A stretch of 64,000 bases of DNA, taken from assembly GCA_029245245.1 (NCBI GenBank), contig JAQWPT010000032.1:121536-185535 (forward strand), written 5' to 3'. Of this stretch, positions 51,322-60,600 are shown one piece after another (within the stretch, counting starts at the first letter, position 1; each line of letters opens with the position of its first letter). The notes under the pieces are model-generated. The model was not told the origin of the DNA, did no database searches, and saw nothing but the letters and a program-made list of their open reading frames with translations. The DNA comes from Phycisphaerales bacterium (GTDB lineage: Bacteria; Planctomycetota; Phycisphaerae; Phycisphaerales; SM1A02). A program made the translations under genes and the position numbers.

Positions 51322-53619
51322 ATGGCCAAGACAGGTAAGCACAAGTCCAGTCATGGCCAACGGAGGCAGGAACTCCGCCGCAATCTCCCCAAGCCCACCA
51401 CCACCCTGAAGACGGCCCTCATGCGACCCGAGTTCATGCGCTCGGGCCTGATCATCTTCTGCTTCCTGATCCTCACCAGCCTGCTGGTGATCTGGTCCCG
51501 GGACCAGGTCCTCGTTCGTGACGGGCAACTCATGAGCGAGACCCGGGTCAAGCGGCTCGACTACGTGGTGACCGACCAGGCCGCCACGGAGAATCGGCGC
51601 GAGGAAGCGCTGCGTTCATCACCCCGCATCTACGAGATCAACCGAAACGCGATGAGCCGACTGCAGTCGGAACTGGAGGGACTTCCCACCGCCGTTGCCG
51701 GGCGCACCACGCTCGATGAACTGGCCGAGGAGATCCGCACCAAGTTCCACCTCGACGATGCTGCACTGAAACTGCTGCAGACGATGTCCATCGACGGCGA
51801 GCCGACGCCACAGTGGACGGGATGGGTCCAGCAACTGGTTCACCCCGCCGTGCTCTCTCGAACCCCGATCCTCGACGAGCAGGAGTTCCAGCTCTACTCG
51901 ATCACGCCGATCCCGAATCGACTGCTGCTGCAGGACGATGGACGGCGTGACACGCTTCGAGCCGAGGCGGTCTCGTTGCAGACCCTCGAAGAGGAACCCG
52001 ATGACCGTCTGGTCGTGGACATGATCCTTTCGGCCGGCTTCCCCGCCTCACTGGCCTCGACCATCGCCGGGCGCATCGCATCGGAAAGCCTGCCCACGAT
52101 CATTCTTGACGGCCAGCTCACCGAGAGCACTTCCCTGCAACGGGCCGCGAACATCGAGCCGGTCCTCGTGGAACACCAGAAGGGCCAGGTCCTCTACAAG
52201 CGAGGCGACATCCTGACCCCGGCCCAGTACGAGTCCGTGCTCCTGGAGACCCAGCAGTTCGGTCTGCTTGGCAGTTTCTCCGACCGATGGCTCTCGCGAC
52301 TTGGCCTCATCGGGCTCCTGGCCGGACTGGCGATCTTCTTCGCCGCCTACGCCACCACGTCGTGGCCGAAGATCGCCAGGAACCCGCTGCGACTGATCGC
52401 CCTGTCCGTCCTGATGACGGTCATGCTCAGCGTGTCCGTCTTCGTCAGTGCCGAAGCCGTGGTCTTCCTCTGGGCCGCGACGCTTGCCCCGATTCTCTTC
52501 GTCTCCATGGTGGTGCGACTGGCCTACGACCAGCGACTGGCGATCTTCCTCGGTGGCGTGCAGGCGGCGATGACGGCCCTCGCGCTCCACCTGGGCATCG
52601 GATGGTTCATTCTCGCCATGGCCGGCAGCAGCGTGGTAATCGGACAGTTGCGTGAAGTACGCGATCGGCACAGCCTGCTGCATGCTGCCCTGCTGGGTGC
52701 AATCGTCCTGTCCGTCGGCACCATCATCCTCGGGCTGGTCGAACTGCCGATGGTCCCCGCGGTCTGGCTCCAGTTGCTGGGCCAGGCGGTGCTGGCAGCG
52801 GCCGCGAGCATCGGGGTCGGGTTCCTCGTCCTGGGCATTCTCCCGAGCATCGAGCGGGCCTTCAGCATTACCACCGGCATGACGCTCGCCGAACTGCGCG
52901 ATCCACGCCGCCCCCTGCTTCAACAGTTGCAGCAGCGTGCCCCGGGCACCTACAACCACTCACTGCAGGTGGCGAACATCGCCGAGGCCGCGGCCGATGC
53001 CATCGGCGCCGACAGCCTGCTGGTCTACGTGGGCGCCCTGTACCACGACATCGGCAAGATGAACAAGCCCGAGTACTTCGTGGAGAACCGAGGCGAAGGT
53101 CCCAACAAGCACGAGAACCTCAGCCCGGCCATGAGCCTGCTGGTGATCATCGGGCACGTCAAGGACGGCGTCGAACTGGCCCGCGAATACAACATCCCCC
53201 GCCAGATCATCCACTTCATCGAGGCCCACCACGGAACGACGCTTGTCGAGTACTTCTATCACGCCGCCAAGCAGCAGGCTCAGGAAGATGAGAACGTGAC
53301 GGTCGAGGAAATCGAGTACCGCTATCCCGGCCCGCGACCACGCACCAAGGAAGCCGCGATCCTCATGCTCTCGGACTGCGTGGAATCAGCGGCCCGGGCC
53401 ATGACCGAGCGCAAGCCCAGCCAGATCGAGCAGCTCGTCCGCGACCTCTCCATGAAGCGATTGATGGATGGCCAGTTCGATGAGTGCAACCTGACGTTCA
53501 CGGAACTGGCCCAGATCCAGGCTGCCATCGTCTCTCGCGTCAATGCGATCTACCACGGGCGTGTCAGCTACCCCGAGGAAGATGCGGACGAGCAGCAACC
53601 GATCGCAAGCACCGCCTGA
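51322..53619 (+). CDS. pgpH: PgpH-type membrane HD phosphodiesterase (c-di-AMP)
   Basis: 765 residues with the 7TMR-HD layout: an N-terminal helix (SGLIIFCFLILTSLLVIW), an extracellular domain to about residue 320, seven membrane helices (about 325-500), then the HD domain. Metal-binding residues are in APGTYNHSLQVANIAEAAA, VGALYHDIGKMNKPEYF and ENRGEGPNKHENLSPA. In Listeria PgpH cleaves c-di-AMP; the same activity is inferred here from domain order. A GATACT at 51269-51274 may be the -10. It ends 6 nt from the convergent dockerin gene. Confidence 0.9.
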   Translation: MAKTGKHKSSHGQRRQELRRNLPKPTTTLKTALMRPEFMRSGLIIFCFLILTSLLVIWSRDQVLVRDGQLMSETRVKRLDYVVTDQAATENRREEALRSSPRIYEINRNAMSRLQSELEGLPTAVAGRTTLDELAEEIRTKFHLDDAALKLLQTMSIDGEPTPQWTGWVQQLVHPAVLSRTPILDEQEFQLYSITPIPNRLLLQDDGRRDTLRAEAVSLQTLEEEPDDRLVVDMILSAGFPASLASTIAGRIASESLPTIILDGQLTESTSLQRAANIEPVLVEHQKGQVLYKRGDILTPAQYESVLLETQQFGLLGSFSDRWLSRLGLIGLLAGLAIFFAAYATTSWPKIARNPLRLIALSVLMTVMLSVSVFVSAEAVVFLWAATLAPILFVSMVVRLAYDQRLAIFLGGVQAAMTALALHLGIGWFILAMAGSSVVIGQLREVRDRHSLLHAALLGAIVLSVGTIILGLVELPMVPAVWLQLLGQAVLAAAASIGVGFLVLGILPSIERAFSITTGMTLAELRDPRRPLLQQLQQRAPGTYNHSLQVANIAEAAADAIGADSLLVYVGALYHDIGKMNKPEYFVENRGEGPNKHENLSPAMSLLVIIGHVKDGVELAREYNIPRQIIHFIEAHHGTTLVEYFYHAAKQQAQEDENVTVEEIEYRYPGPRPRTKEAAILMLSDCVESAARAMTERKPSQIEQLVRDLSMKRLMDGQFDECNLTFTELAQIQAAIVSRVNAIYHGRVSYPEEDADEQQPIASTA

Positions 53620-53625
53620 TTCAAC

Positions 53626-56460
53626 TCAGGAACATGAACCCCAGGCCCCGATGACCGCCAGCAGGTCGAGGATGTCGATCGCCCCGCTGTCGTCGATGTC
53701 CGCGTCGCATCCGCCTGGCACCTTGCAGGGGCCCCACTCGGCAATGACCGAGAGCAGGTCGATGACATCGACCGCGAGATCACCGTTGATATCTCCCTGG
53801 CAGGAGTCGTCGATGATCACGATGTCGTCGAGATCGGATACGACCGCAGTCTCGTCGATCACGGCTTCAATGCAGTAGATCTTCAGTCCATTGGTCTGCA
53901 GGGTCGTTCCTGCATCGACCACGAGGGATTCGACGTACATCGCCTCGGCCGCGCGGGCCCCGGCGTCGTTGACATGGGTGTCGATGAGGCTCACATTCGC
54001 GGTGGCCGGACCGACCCTGAAGACCGACAGCGGGAAGTTCCCGACTTCGCCGGCTCCGAAGCCGTCCATGACCGCACCACGATCACGGCTCATCACCTCG
54101 ACCGACTGCAGAGCTCCCGTTCCGATGCAGCGAAGTTCCGTGTCCGCGAGATTGAACAACTGGGCATCGGTCGCGGCGATGTCCACGTGGCCCTCGACCG
54201 AGAGTCGCAGGCCCGCAGGCAGTTTCATCGCGGACGAGTCGCCGCAGGCGAGGTCGCCGAAGACGGCGAGCCCATCGGTATCACGCTCTCCGCCACGCCC
54301 GGAAACGTCACCGGTGATCGTGCCCGTGTTGGTCAGTCCTCCCAGCACGGTCAATACCCCGTTCTGGACGTTGATGACACCACTGGTGGAGTTGTAGAGC
54401 ATTCCGATGACTTCCAGGTCGGCCTGGACGTTCATCGTGCCCGACTGCACGACATCCTGTGAATCCAGGATGCCAAATCCATTGAACACGCCGGAGAATG
54501 ACAGGTACTCGGTGTGCGAAATCGTGCCACCGAGCAGCGACGTGTTGCCATCGAAGTCGATGTCACCATCACCCATCTCGAGGATCGCCCCGGGTCGAAT
54601 CGTGACTGAACCGGTCGCGGTGAATCCCATGTCGCTGCTGAGCAGCCGGGTGTGCACACCCAGCGGAACCTCGACGTCGCCGTCGAAGTACAGGGACTGG
54701 TCCTCGCCTTCGGCTTGGGACATCAGCACGCCATCACCGAGAACGACCGAACCGCCAACGGGGAAATCCAGGCCTTCCCAGGCCGTGAAATCGACCTGTG
54801 TACCTGTGAAATCGATTCCTGGTTCGCCATCCAGCGCATACTGGAATACGCCGATTGAACCCGAGTTCAGATCGTCGTCGACGAACTCGAGCGCCTCCGC
54901 GATCGATGCGTACGACGTGCCCCACGTGTAATTCCAGCAGGCGATGCCTTCGCACTCGTCCAGCGTGCCGTTCACGTCGTAGTCACGGCGCGGCTCGTCG
55001 TGGATGTCGCAGTCGTCGGGAATGCCGTTGCCGTTGCAGTCGTCATCGCAGGAATCCGGGATTCCGTTGCCATTGCAGTCGCTGCTGGTTTCGTCGGCCA
55101 GATCACACTCGTCGGCAATGCCGTTGCCATTGCAGTCGGATTCGCACTCGTCGGGCACGCTGTTGGCGTTGCAGTCGACGCTCGTGCCATCGGCCAGGTC
55201 GGTGACATCATCGATGCCGTTGCCGTTGCAGTCGCTGATGGGCAGGTCGTAGACGTAGACCGCTCCGGAGTTGGTCGCGACATCGTCGTCGTTGTACGCT
55301 CCAGCTACGACCGTGTTGCCATCGAACCCGATCGATGCCCCGAGAAAGTCGCTGCTGCCGGGACTGGTCATCGTCAGCAGGTGTGTCGCGACCCAGTTGT
55401 CGCCACGGGCTTCGAAGACCCAGGCGGCCCCGTCGTTGCTTGCGCCGATATCGGCACCGTTGGCTCCGACCACGATGCGATCACCCTCGATGGCGATGGA
55501 TGCACCGAAGCCCGATGCCGAATCCCCATTCGGATCGGACAGCGTCGCCAGGAGTCCCCAGGTGCCGCCATCGAGTTCATACACGTAGACGTAGTCGTCG
55601 ATGCTGCCCCACGGCGCAGACACCGCCAGCAGCGAACCCTCCATGGCGATGGCCTCGCCGAATCGACTGTTGCCATTGCCCGTGGTCGGATCTTCGAGCA
55701 CCTGCATCTCGATGAACGTGTCCCACTCGCTGTCCTGATGAAAGAGATGAACTCGACCGGATCCTGCGGTGGACAGGGCCGCGTAGTCTCCCACTGCGAG
55801 CCAGTGTTCACCCATCGCGACCTGGCTGCCGAAGCGGCTGCTCGAGGCGAGATCGGTGGGAAGCACGGTCTGGTTCTCAAGCCAGATGCTGCTGTTGTAG
55901 TTGAAGATGGAGACGGCACCGCTCTCAGCGCCGGTGAAGGACGCGAGTGGACTGCCGATGGCCACGTTGTACCCGTACATGGAGACATCGGTGCCCCACT
56001 GGTCACCACTGCTTGCCGCGGCGGGCGGGATTTCCTGGTTCTGGCTCCAGTCACCTGCATAGAGGAACCCGGTTCCCATGTTGTACGTCGGGCCGGCCTC
56101 GCCGAAGCCCGGGGCGCCGATCACCAGCGTTTCAAAGGTCGTGAATTCGAGCGCGGCACCGAACTCTGAACCGTCGGCCACCGATGCAGGGTCGATCTCG
56201 GCCACGAGGGCCCAGGAGCCGGACGTGCGATCCCAGACGTAGACGATGCCCCCGTCATCATGTCCCGAGGCCTCCGGGGCCCCGGCTGCGATGTAGTCGC
56301 CGAAGATGTCCACCGACGTGCCGGCCCGGGCATTGTGGGATGTGTCAGTCGGCAGGAGCTTTTCGCTCTCGGTGACAACAACCCAGGAATCGGACCTGGC
56401 ACCAGGACTCAGCAGGCACAGGGTCATCGCCCCGACGGTCAACATGTATCCAGTACGCAT
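53626..56460 (-). CDS. Secreted FG-GAP propeller protein with calcium-type repeats and C-terminal dockerin
   Basis: 944 residues from MRTGYMLTVGAMTLCLLSPG, a signal peptide. Residues about 35-410 form an integrin-like propeller of FG-GAP blades (SVDIFGDYIAAGAPEASGHD, GASIAIEGDRIVVGANGAD). Then six DCNGNGIPDxCD-like repeats (about 410-505), a beta-rich domain of short strand repeats (GSVTIRPGAILEMGDGDIDF), and a final dockerin pair (DINGDLAVDVIDLLSVIAEW and DIDDSGAIDILDLLAVIGAW). Likely exported and anchored or assembled outside; the partner is unknown. A good promoter and a ggagg ribosome-binding site precede the start. Confidence 0.88.
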   Translation of the reverse strand: MRTGYMLTVGAMTLCLLSPGARSDSWVVVTESEKLLPTDTSHNARAGTSVDIFGDYIAAGAPEASGHDDGGIVYVWDRTSGSWALVAEIDPASVADGSEFGAALEFTTFETLVIGAPGFGEAGPTYNMGTGFLYAGDWSQNQEIPPAAASSGDQWGTDVSMYGYNVAIGSPLASFTGAESGAVSIFNYNSSIWLENQTVLPTDLASSSRFGSQVAMGEHWLAVGDYAALSTAGSGRVHLFHQDSEWDTFIEMQVLEDPTTGNGNSRFGEAIAMEGSLLAVSAPWGSIDDYVYVYELDGGTWGLLATLSDPNGDSASGFGASIAIEGDRIVVGANGADIGASNDGAAWVFEARGDNWVATHLLTMTSPGSSDFLGASIGFDGNTVVAGAYNDDDVATNSGAVYVYDLPISDCNGNGIDDVTDLADGTSVDCNANSVPDECESDCNGNGIADECDLADETSSDCNGNGIPDSCDDDCNGNGIPDDCDIHDEPRRDYDVNGTLDECEGIACWNYTWGTSYASIAEALEFVDDDLNSGSIGVFQYALDGEPGIDFTGTQVDFTAWEGLDFPVGGSVVLGDGVLMSQAEGEDQSLYFDGDVEVPLGVHTRLLSSDMGFTATGSVTIRPGAILEMGDGDIDFDGNTSLLGGTISHTEYLSFSGVFNGFGILDSQDVVQSGTMNVQADLEVIGMLYNSTSGVINVQNGVLTVLGGLTNTGTITGDVSGRGGERDTDGLAVFGDLACGDSSAMKLPAGLRLSVEGHVDIAATDAQLFNLADTELRCIGTGALQSVEVMSRDRGAVMDGFGAGEVGNFPLSVFRVGPATANVSLIDTHVNDAGARAAEAMYVESLVVDAGTTLQTNGLKIYCIEAVIDETAVVSDLDDIVIIDDSCQGDINGDLAVDVIDLLSVIAEWGPCKVPGGCDADIDDSGAIDILDLLAVIGAWGSCS
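54946..55233 (-). repeat. In-frame DCNGNGIPDxCD repeat array (six units)
   Basis: Six units of roughly 13-19 residues, encoded by near-repeated DNA inside the FG-GAP/dockerin gene. Asp/Asn spacing resembles thrombospondin type-3 calcium repeats, common in planctomycete secreted proteins. The units vary in length and stay in frame. Confidence 0.85.
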
Positions 56461-56492
56461 GGCGCTATCCTCCCCAGGTGGCATCCATCTCG

Positions 56493-56521
56493 ATTATCAA
56501 GGTGCACCCCTCGCCACGCAA
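56493..56521 (-). promoter_or_regulatory. Sigma70-type promoter of the 53626 dockerin/FG-GAP gene
   Basis: On the minus strand -35 TTGCGT (56516-56521), 17-nt spacer, -10 GATAAT (56493-56498). The leader of about 30 nt includes a ggagg 8 nt before ATG 56460. Confidence 0.65.
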
Positions 56522-56556
56522 GGAAAACCCGATCGAATGGCCTTAAGGCGGTAAAA

Positions 56557-57591
56557 CTAGCCCATTTCAAGCACACGCTTGACCGCGTTGCTCACGGGCA
56601 GTGAACCGACGCTTGATCGCGACTGCCATGTTCTGCCGACACACCGGGCCCCTGGTGCAGCATCGCCCCGGAAGACGTGCACGTGGATGCGTCGATGCGA
56701 GAGCACGTGGGTAAACGAGCCCAGGCGATCGATGCCCGCCAGTTCGATGCCGCAGCGCCGGCTCACCTGCGAAGGCACCAGTTTCCGCTTTGATTCCACC
56801 GTGGGCACCTGCCAGAGGCCGGCCCAGATCCCGTCATCCCCCCGCTGCTCCATGAGCAGCCTTCCATTGCGACGAACGACCACCGCGTGGTGATGCACCT
56901 CGACCTTGATCGCAGCCCGCTTCGGCGGCGGAATGCGTCCCTGCCGCCCGGATTGTTTCGCACTGCACCCCGCCGCCACCGGGCACGCGCCGCAGTCGGG
57001 TACGCCCGGCGTACACACCAGGGCACCGAGTTCCATGAGCCCCTCGTTGAGATGATCAGGACGATCGCAGGCCTCGACGAGTGCACTGGCGCGCTGCCAG
57101 GCACGATCGATCGCGTCCCGCGAAGACGGGTCGGCATCGTCCGCGTGGAGGCGGGCCAGGACACGCTGCACGTTTCCATCGACGATGGGCACGCGCCGGC
57201 GTCCGGCGATGGAGGCGATGGCCCCCGCCGTGTACCGGCCAACGCCGGGCAGTTCCACCAGTTTCTCCGGATCAAGCGGAGTGCGCCCGCCGAACTGATC
57301 CATGATGTATTCCGCCGCCCGCTTGAGGTTCCTTGCCCGCCGGTAGTAGCCCAGGCCCTGCCACATGGCGAGAACCTCCTGCTCGTCGGCTGCTGCAAGG
57401 GAGGCCGGATCAGGAAAGCGTTCCATGAAGGGCTCGAACTTCTCGAGCACCCGGGCGACCTGGGTCTGCTGGAGCATGAACTCGGAGACGAGAGACCGCC
57501 ACGCGCTTCGCCGGCTGCGCCACGGCAACGACCGCCGGTTCGCCATGAACCAGGACTCGATGCCACGTGCCTGCTGCTGGGGACTCGCCAT
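56557..57591 (-). CDS. mutY: A/G-specific adenine glycosylase MutY
   Basis: Removes adenine mispaired with 8-oxoguanine. 344 residues. The catalytic Glu is in SEFMLQQTQVARV, the helix-hairpin-helix is LPGVGRYTAGAIAS, the catalytic Asp is in VPIVDGNVQRVLARL, and the iron-sulfur cluster ligands are CTPGVPDCGACPVAAGC (C-x6-C-x2-C-x5-C). A NUDIX-like C-terminal domain (AVVVRRNGRLLMEQRGDDGI) recognises 8-oxoguanine. The start has TAGCAT 6 nt upstream (leaderless type), within 10 nt of the upstream terminator's U-run. Confidence 0.95.
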   Translation of the reverse strand: MASPQQQARGIESWFMANRRSLPWRSRRSAWRSLVSEFMLQQTQVARVLEKFEPFMERFPDPASLAAADEQEVLAMWQGLGYYRRARNLKRAAEYIMDQFGGRTPLDPEKLVELPGVGRYTAGAIASIAGRRRVPIVDGNVQRVLARLHADDADPSSRDAIDRAWQRASALVEACDRPDHLNEGLMELGALVCTPGVPDCGACPVAAGCSAKQSGRQGRIPPPKRAAIKVEVHHHAVVVRRNGRLLMEQRGDDGIWAGLWQVPTVESKRKLVPSQVSRRCGIELAGIDRLGSFTHVLSHRRIHVHVFRGDAAPGARCVGRTWQSRSSVGSLPVSNAVKRVLEMG

Positions 57592-57597
57592 GGCTGC

Positions 57598-57603
57598 ATG
57601 CTA
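57598..57603 (-). promoter_or_regulatory. -10 hexamer TAGCAT, leaderless-type, for mutY
   Basis: On the minus strand TAGCAT is followed by 6 nt and ATG 57591. It lies immediately after the terminator of the upstream gene, so mutY needs its own promoter. Confidence 0.6.
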
Positions 57604-57611
57604 GCGAAATC

Positions 57612-57649
57612 AAAAAACGGAACGGCCCCTGGTCCATGAACCAGGGGCC
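57612..57649 (-). terminator. Rho-independent terminator of the Cys-rich protein gene
   Basis: GGCCCCTGGT and ACCAGGGGCC pair over 10 bp around a 6-nt loop (57624-57649). On the minus strand the stem is followed within a few nt by six U (57612-57617). It lies 42 nt after the stop at 57692. The clearest intrinsic terminator in the window. Confidence 0.88.
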
Positions 57650-57691
57650 GACCGCATTTCTCGATCACCAGCGTCACGGCTGGCCGAGGTC

Positions 57692-60600
57692 TTACCATAT
57701 GCATCCAATCTCATCGCAGTTGAGACCGAGATGGAACATGCCCCCTTCCAACTCGCAACTCCATTCATCGACAGATTCATAGCAGAACGGAACGCCTTCC
57801 ATCTCGACACAGCAGGCGCCGAAGGGCTCCTCGAATTCGCCGCACTCACCCGTGTCGTATACGTACTCGCAGGTGACCTTGGGACTGAACTCGCCCCCGG
57901 CCGAAGCGCAGTCCTCAGCAGACACCTGGTCCATGCAGCTGGGCGTGTTGTCGACATCGATGCAGCAGGCCCCGAGCAGTTCACACTCGAACTCACCGCA
58001 GAACATTCCTGGATGGAACGCCCCGTCATTGCCGATCGTGCACAGGTCGAAATCGAGGCTGTCAATGCACGTCAGCGAACCATCAGGCAGTTCGATGCAG
58101 CAGGCGCCACCGAAGCCGCACTCGACGTCCACGCAGGCGGTGTCGGCATGAAACACCCCGGCCATGGACGAACACTCATCGTCCCCGATCGACTCCATGC
58201 ACATGGCCGTGCCGTCCATCGGATCGATGATGCAGCAGGCTCCGACGTGGACCCACGGAAGGCAGTCCAACTCGCTGCAGGTCACGCCCGCTCCGGCGAA
58301 TTGGCCACCAATCGCGTAACACGACTCTGCGGAACCGTACGGCATGCAGTCGCCGGACGAGAGGCAGCACGCCCCGTATTCGTCGGGGAAGCCGCCGCAC
58401 ACCTCGATGCCGTACAGGTAGTCGCACGTCACCAACTGATGGAACTCGCCACCGGCCGCCGTGCACTCGTCACGATCGACCGAGTCGGTGCAGACCGACA
58501 GCCCGCCTTCATCGATGCAGCAGGCCCCACGCACATCGCACTCGATCTCGTAGCACGATGCGTCGAGATGGAACACACCCGAGCCGAAGGCCGTGCAGTC
58601 GCTCTCGAACACGATCTCCACGCACGCCGATTCGCCGGTGTACGGATCCTCGTAGCAGCAGGAACCATAGGTGTCCCACGGGTAGCAGTCCCATTCACTG
58701 CATGCGATCCCGTCGCCCGCGAAGTCGCCGTCCGCGTCGTAGCAGTCGGATTCCGTCATCGAGTCGATGCAGTTCCCGTCCTGGAGACAGCAGGCTCCGG
58801 CCGTCACCGTACAGGTCATGGAATCGCAGGGCATGCCGTCGCCGGCATAGATGCCGCCCATCGAGAGGCAGTCCCATGAATCGTACGCGTCGAGACACAC
58901 CTGGCCGTCGATGCAGCAGCCGCCCCACTCGCAGAGCGTGCTGTCGCAGAACTCGCCGTCGCCGAGATAGTCTCCGCCGTAGTCGTAGCAGTCCTCGACG
59001 AGCATCTCCTCCATGCACTCGCCATCGACGCAGCATGCCCCGTACACGCATTCGTCTCCCCAGCCGCCGATGATGGCAAGGAGATCGACGACGTCGACGG
59101 TTCCGTCCTGATTCGCATCCGCAGGACTGCCGGCGCCGGCGTCACCCCAGCTGGAGATCACCGCCAGGACATCCGCGACATCCGTCGAGAGATCGTCGTT
59201 CACATCGGTCGGGCACGGATCGGCGCACCGAACATGCGTGATGTGGTCGTCATGCGCCTGCCCTCTTGCGTTGACGCGAGGCTTCATGTTTCCGTCGAGA
59301 CGAGATTCGTTGAGCGCACCCTTGAGATCGTTCCACTTCAATCGGAACGAGTAGCGGTTCGGCTCTGACACATCCGTACACACCAGCTTCAACTCGGTCG
59401 GGGAGACCCATTCCGGATCACCGAATTCCACCCTGAACTGGAGGATCGTGGGAATGGAATCCATGTCGCAAGCGGTGTCGAACCTGTAGAGGACCTCGTC
59501 ACCGATCTCGATCGGGCACGGCGCCTCGACCTCCTTGACCGCCGGCGCAAGCGTCGTATTCCCCTTTCCCGCCATCGACAGGCCGAGCCCCTCGATCGCC
59601 TTTGCATACGGCCGGTGCTCGATGCCCCGCTGCCCATCCATCTTCGTGAAGGTCTTGATGACCTTGAGTCGCTGTGCGCGAACGAGCACCTCCTCGGGGT
59701 TGCCGGCCGACACGCGCGCACCGGCTGCGATGAACTCGTCGTTCAACGTTGCGCCATGGCAGGATCCGACGTAGATGAGCCCTCCGGGCATCTTCCCGTA
59801 GGTCGTGATGAACTTGCCGGTCACACTGATGTCGTACGCATTCCGATTCATGCCGGCGATCACCATCGTGGCATCGACGCGAGGCTGGTTGGTCACATTG
59901 TGCTGGAGGTAGTTGGCCAGACGGGCGTTCCGCCATGCCAGCCCGGTCGCATTCAGGGCGTAGGGCTCGACCGACAGGGTGTTCACCCCGCCATGGGTCG
60001 TGATCAGCAGCGTGCCGTAGTTCTTCTCGTTGGATGCGATGATCTGATGGAACGAGAGCAGATTGCATGCCGGCGGGTTGTAGCCCAGCCCGTTGTTGAA
60101 ATCGATCTGCGCCTGCCCGGCAGTGGCATACTTCTGTCCTCTGCCGCCCTCCACCGAGCTGACACTCATCCGGTACTGTTTTTCACCGCTGTCATTGGAC
60201 CACTTGTATGCGGCGAAGAAGAGTCCGGTGTGGTCATCACCGTCGTCGTTGCCGGGCACCTGGTTGGCGTCGCCTTCGCGCCCGGCGCCCCTGCCTTCGG
60301 ATGCTTCGACGGGCAGCGCGACGCCAAGCGGCTCGAGTCCGTGCAGGCGCCTGGCCAGATCGGAAGCCACCGGTTCGAGTTGCACGACGGATCGGATCAT
60401 TCGATGCCGCGCCTCCAGCGACAGTCCATCCGCGGCGGCCTCCTGCCAGGTGCGGACCGCCTTCTGCCTCATGCCGTCGGGCGTCGCGAAGAACCAGTCA
60501 CCTTCAAGCACGACCAGCCCTCCCTGTTGCAGCGTGGACGCGAGCAGAGACGCCTCTTCCCTCCACGCCGCGAAATGTTCGCGTGGAGTGGTATCGCTCC

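Noticed and set aside
54946..55233. Regularly spaced DNA repeats resembling a CRISPR array
   Set aside because: The units are in frame, code for DCNGNGIPDxCD calcium-type repeats, vary in length, and have no spacers or cas genes.
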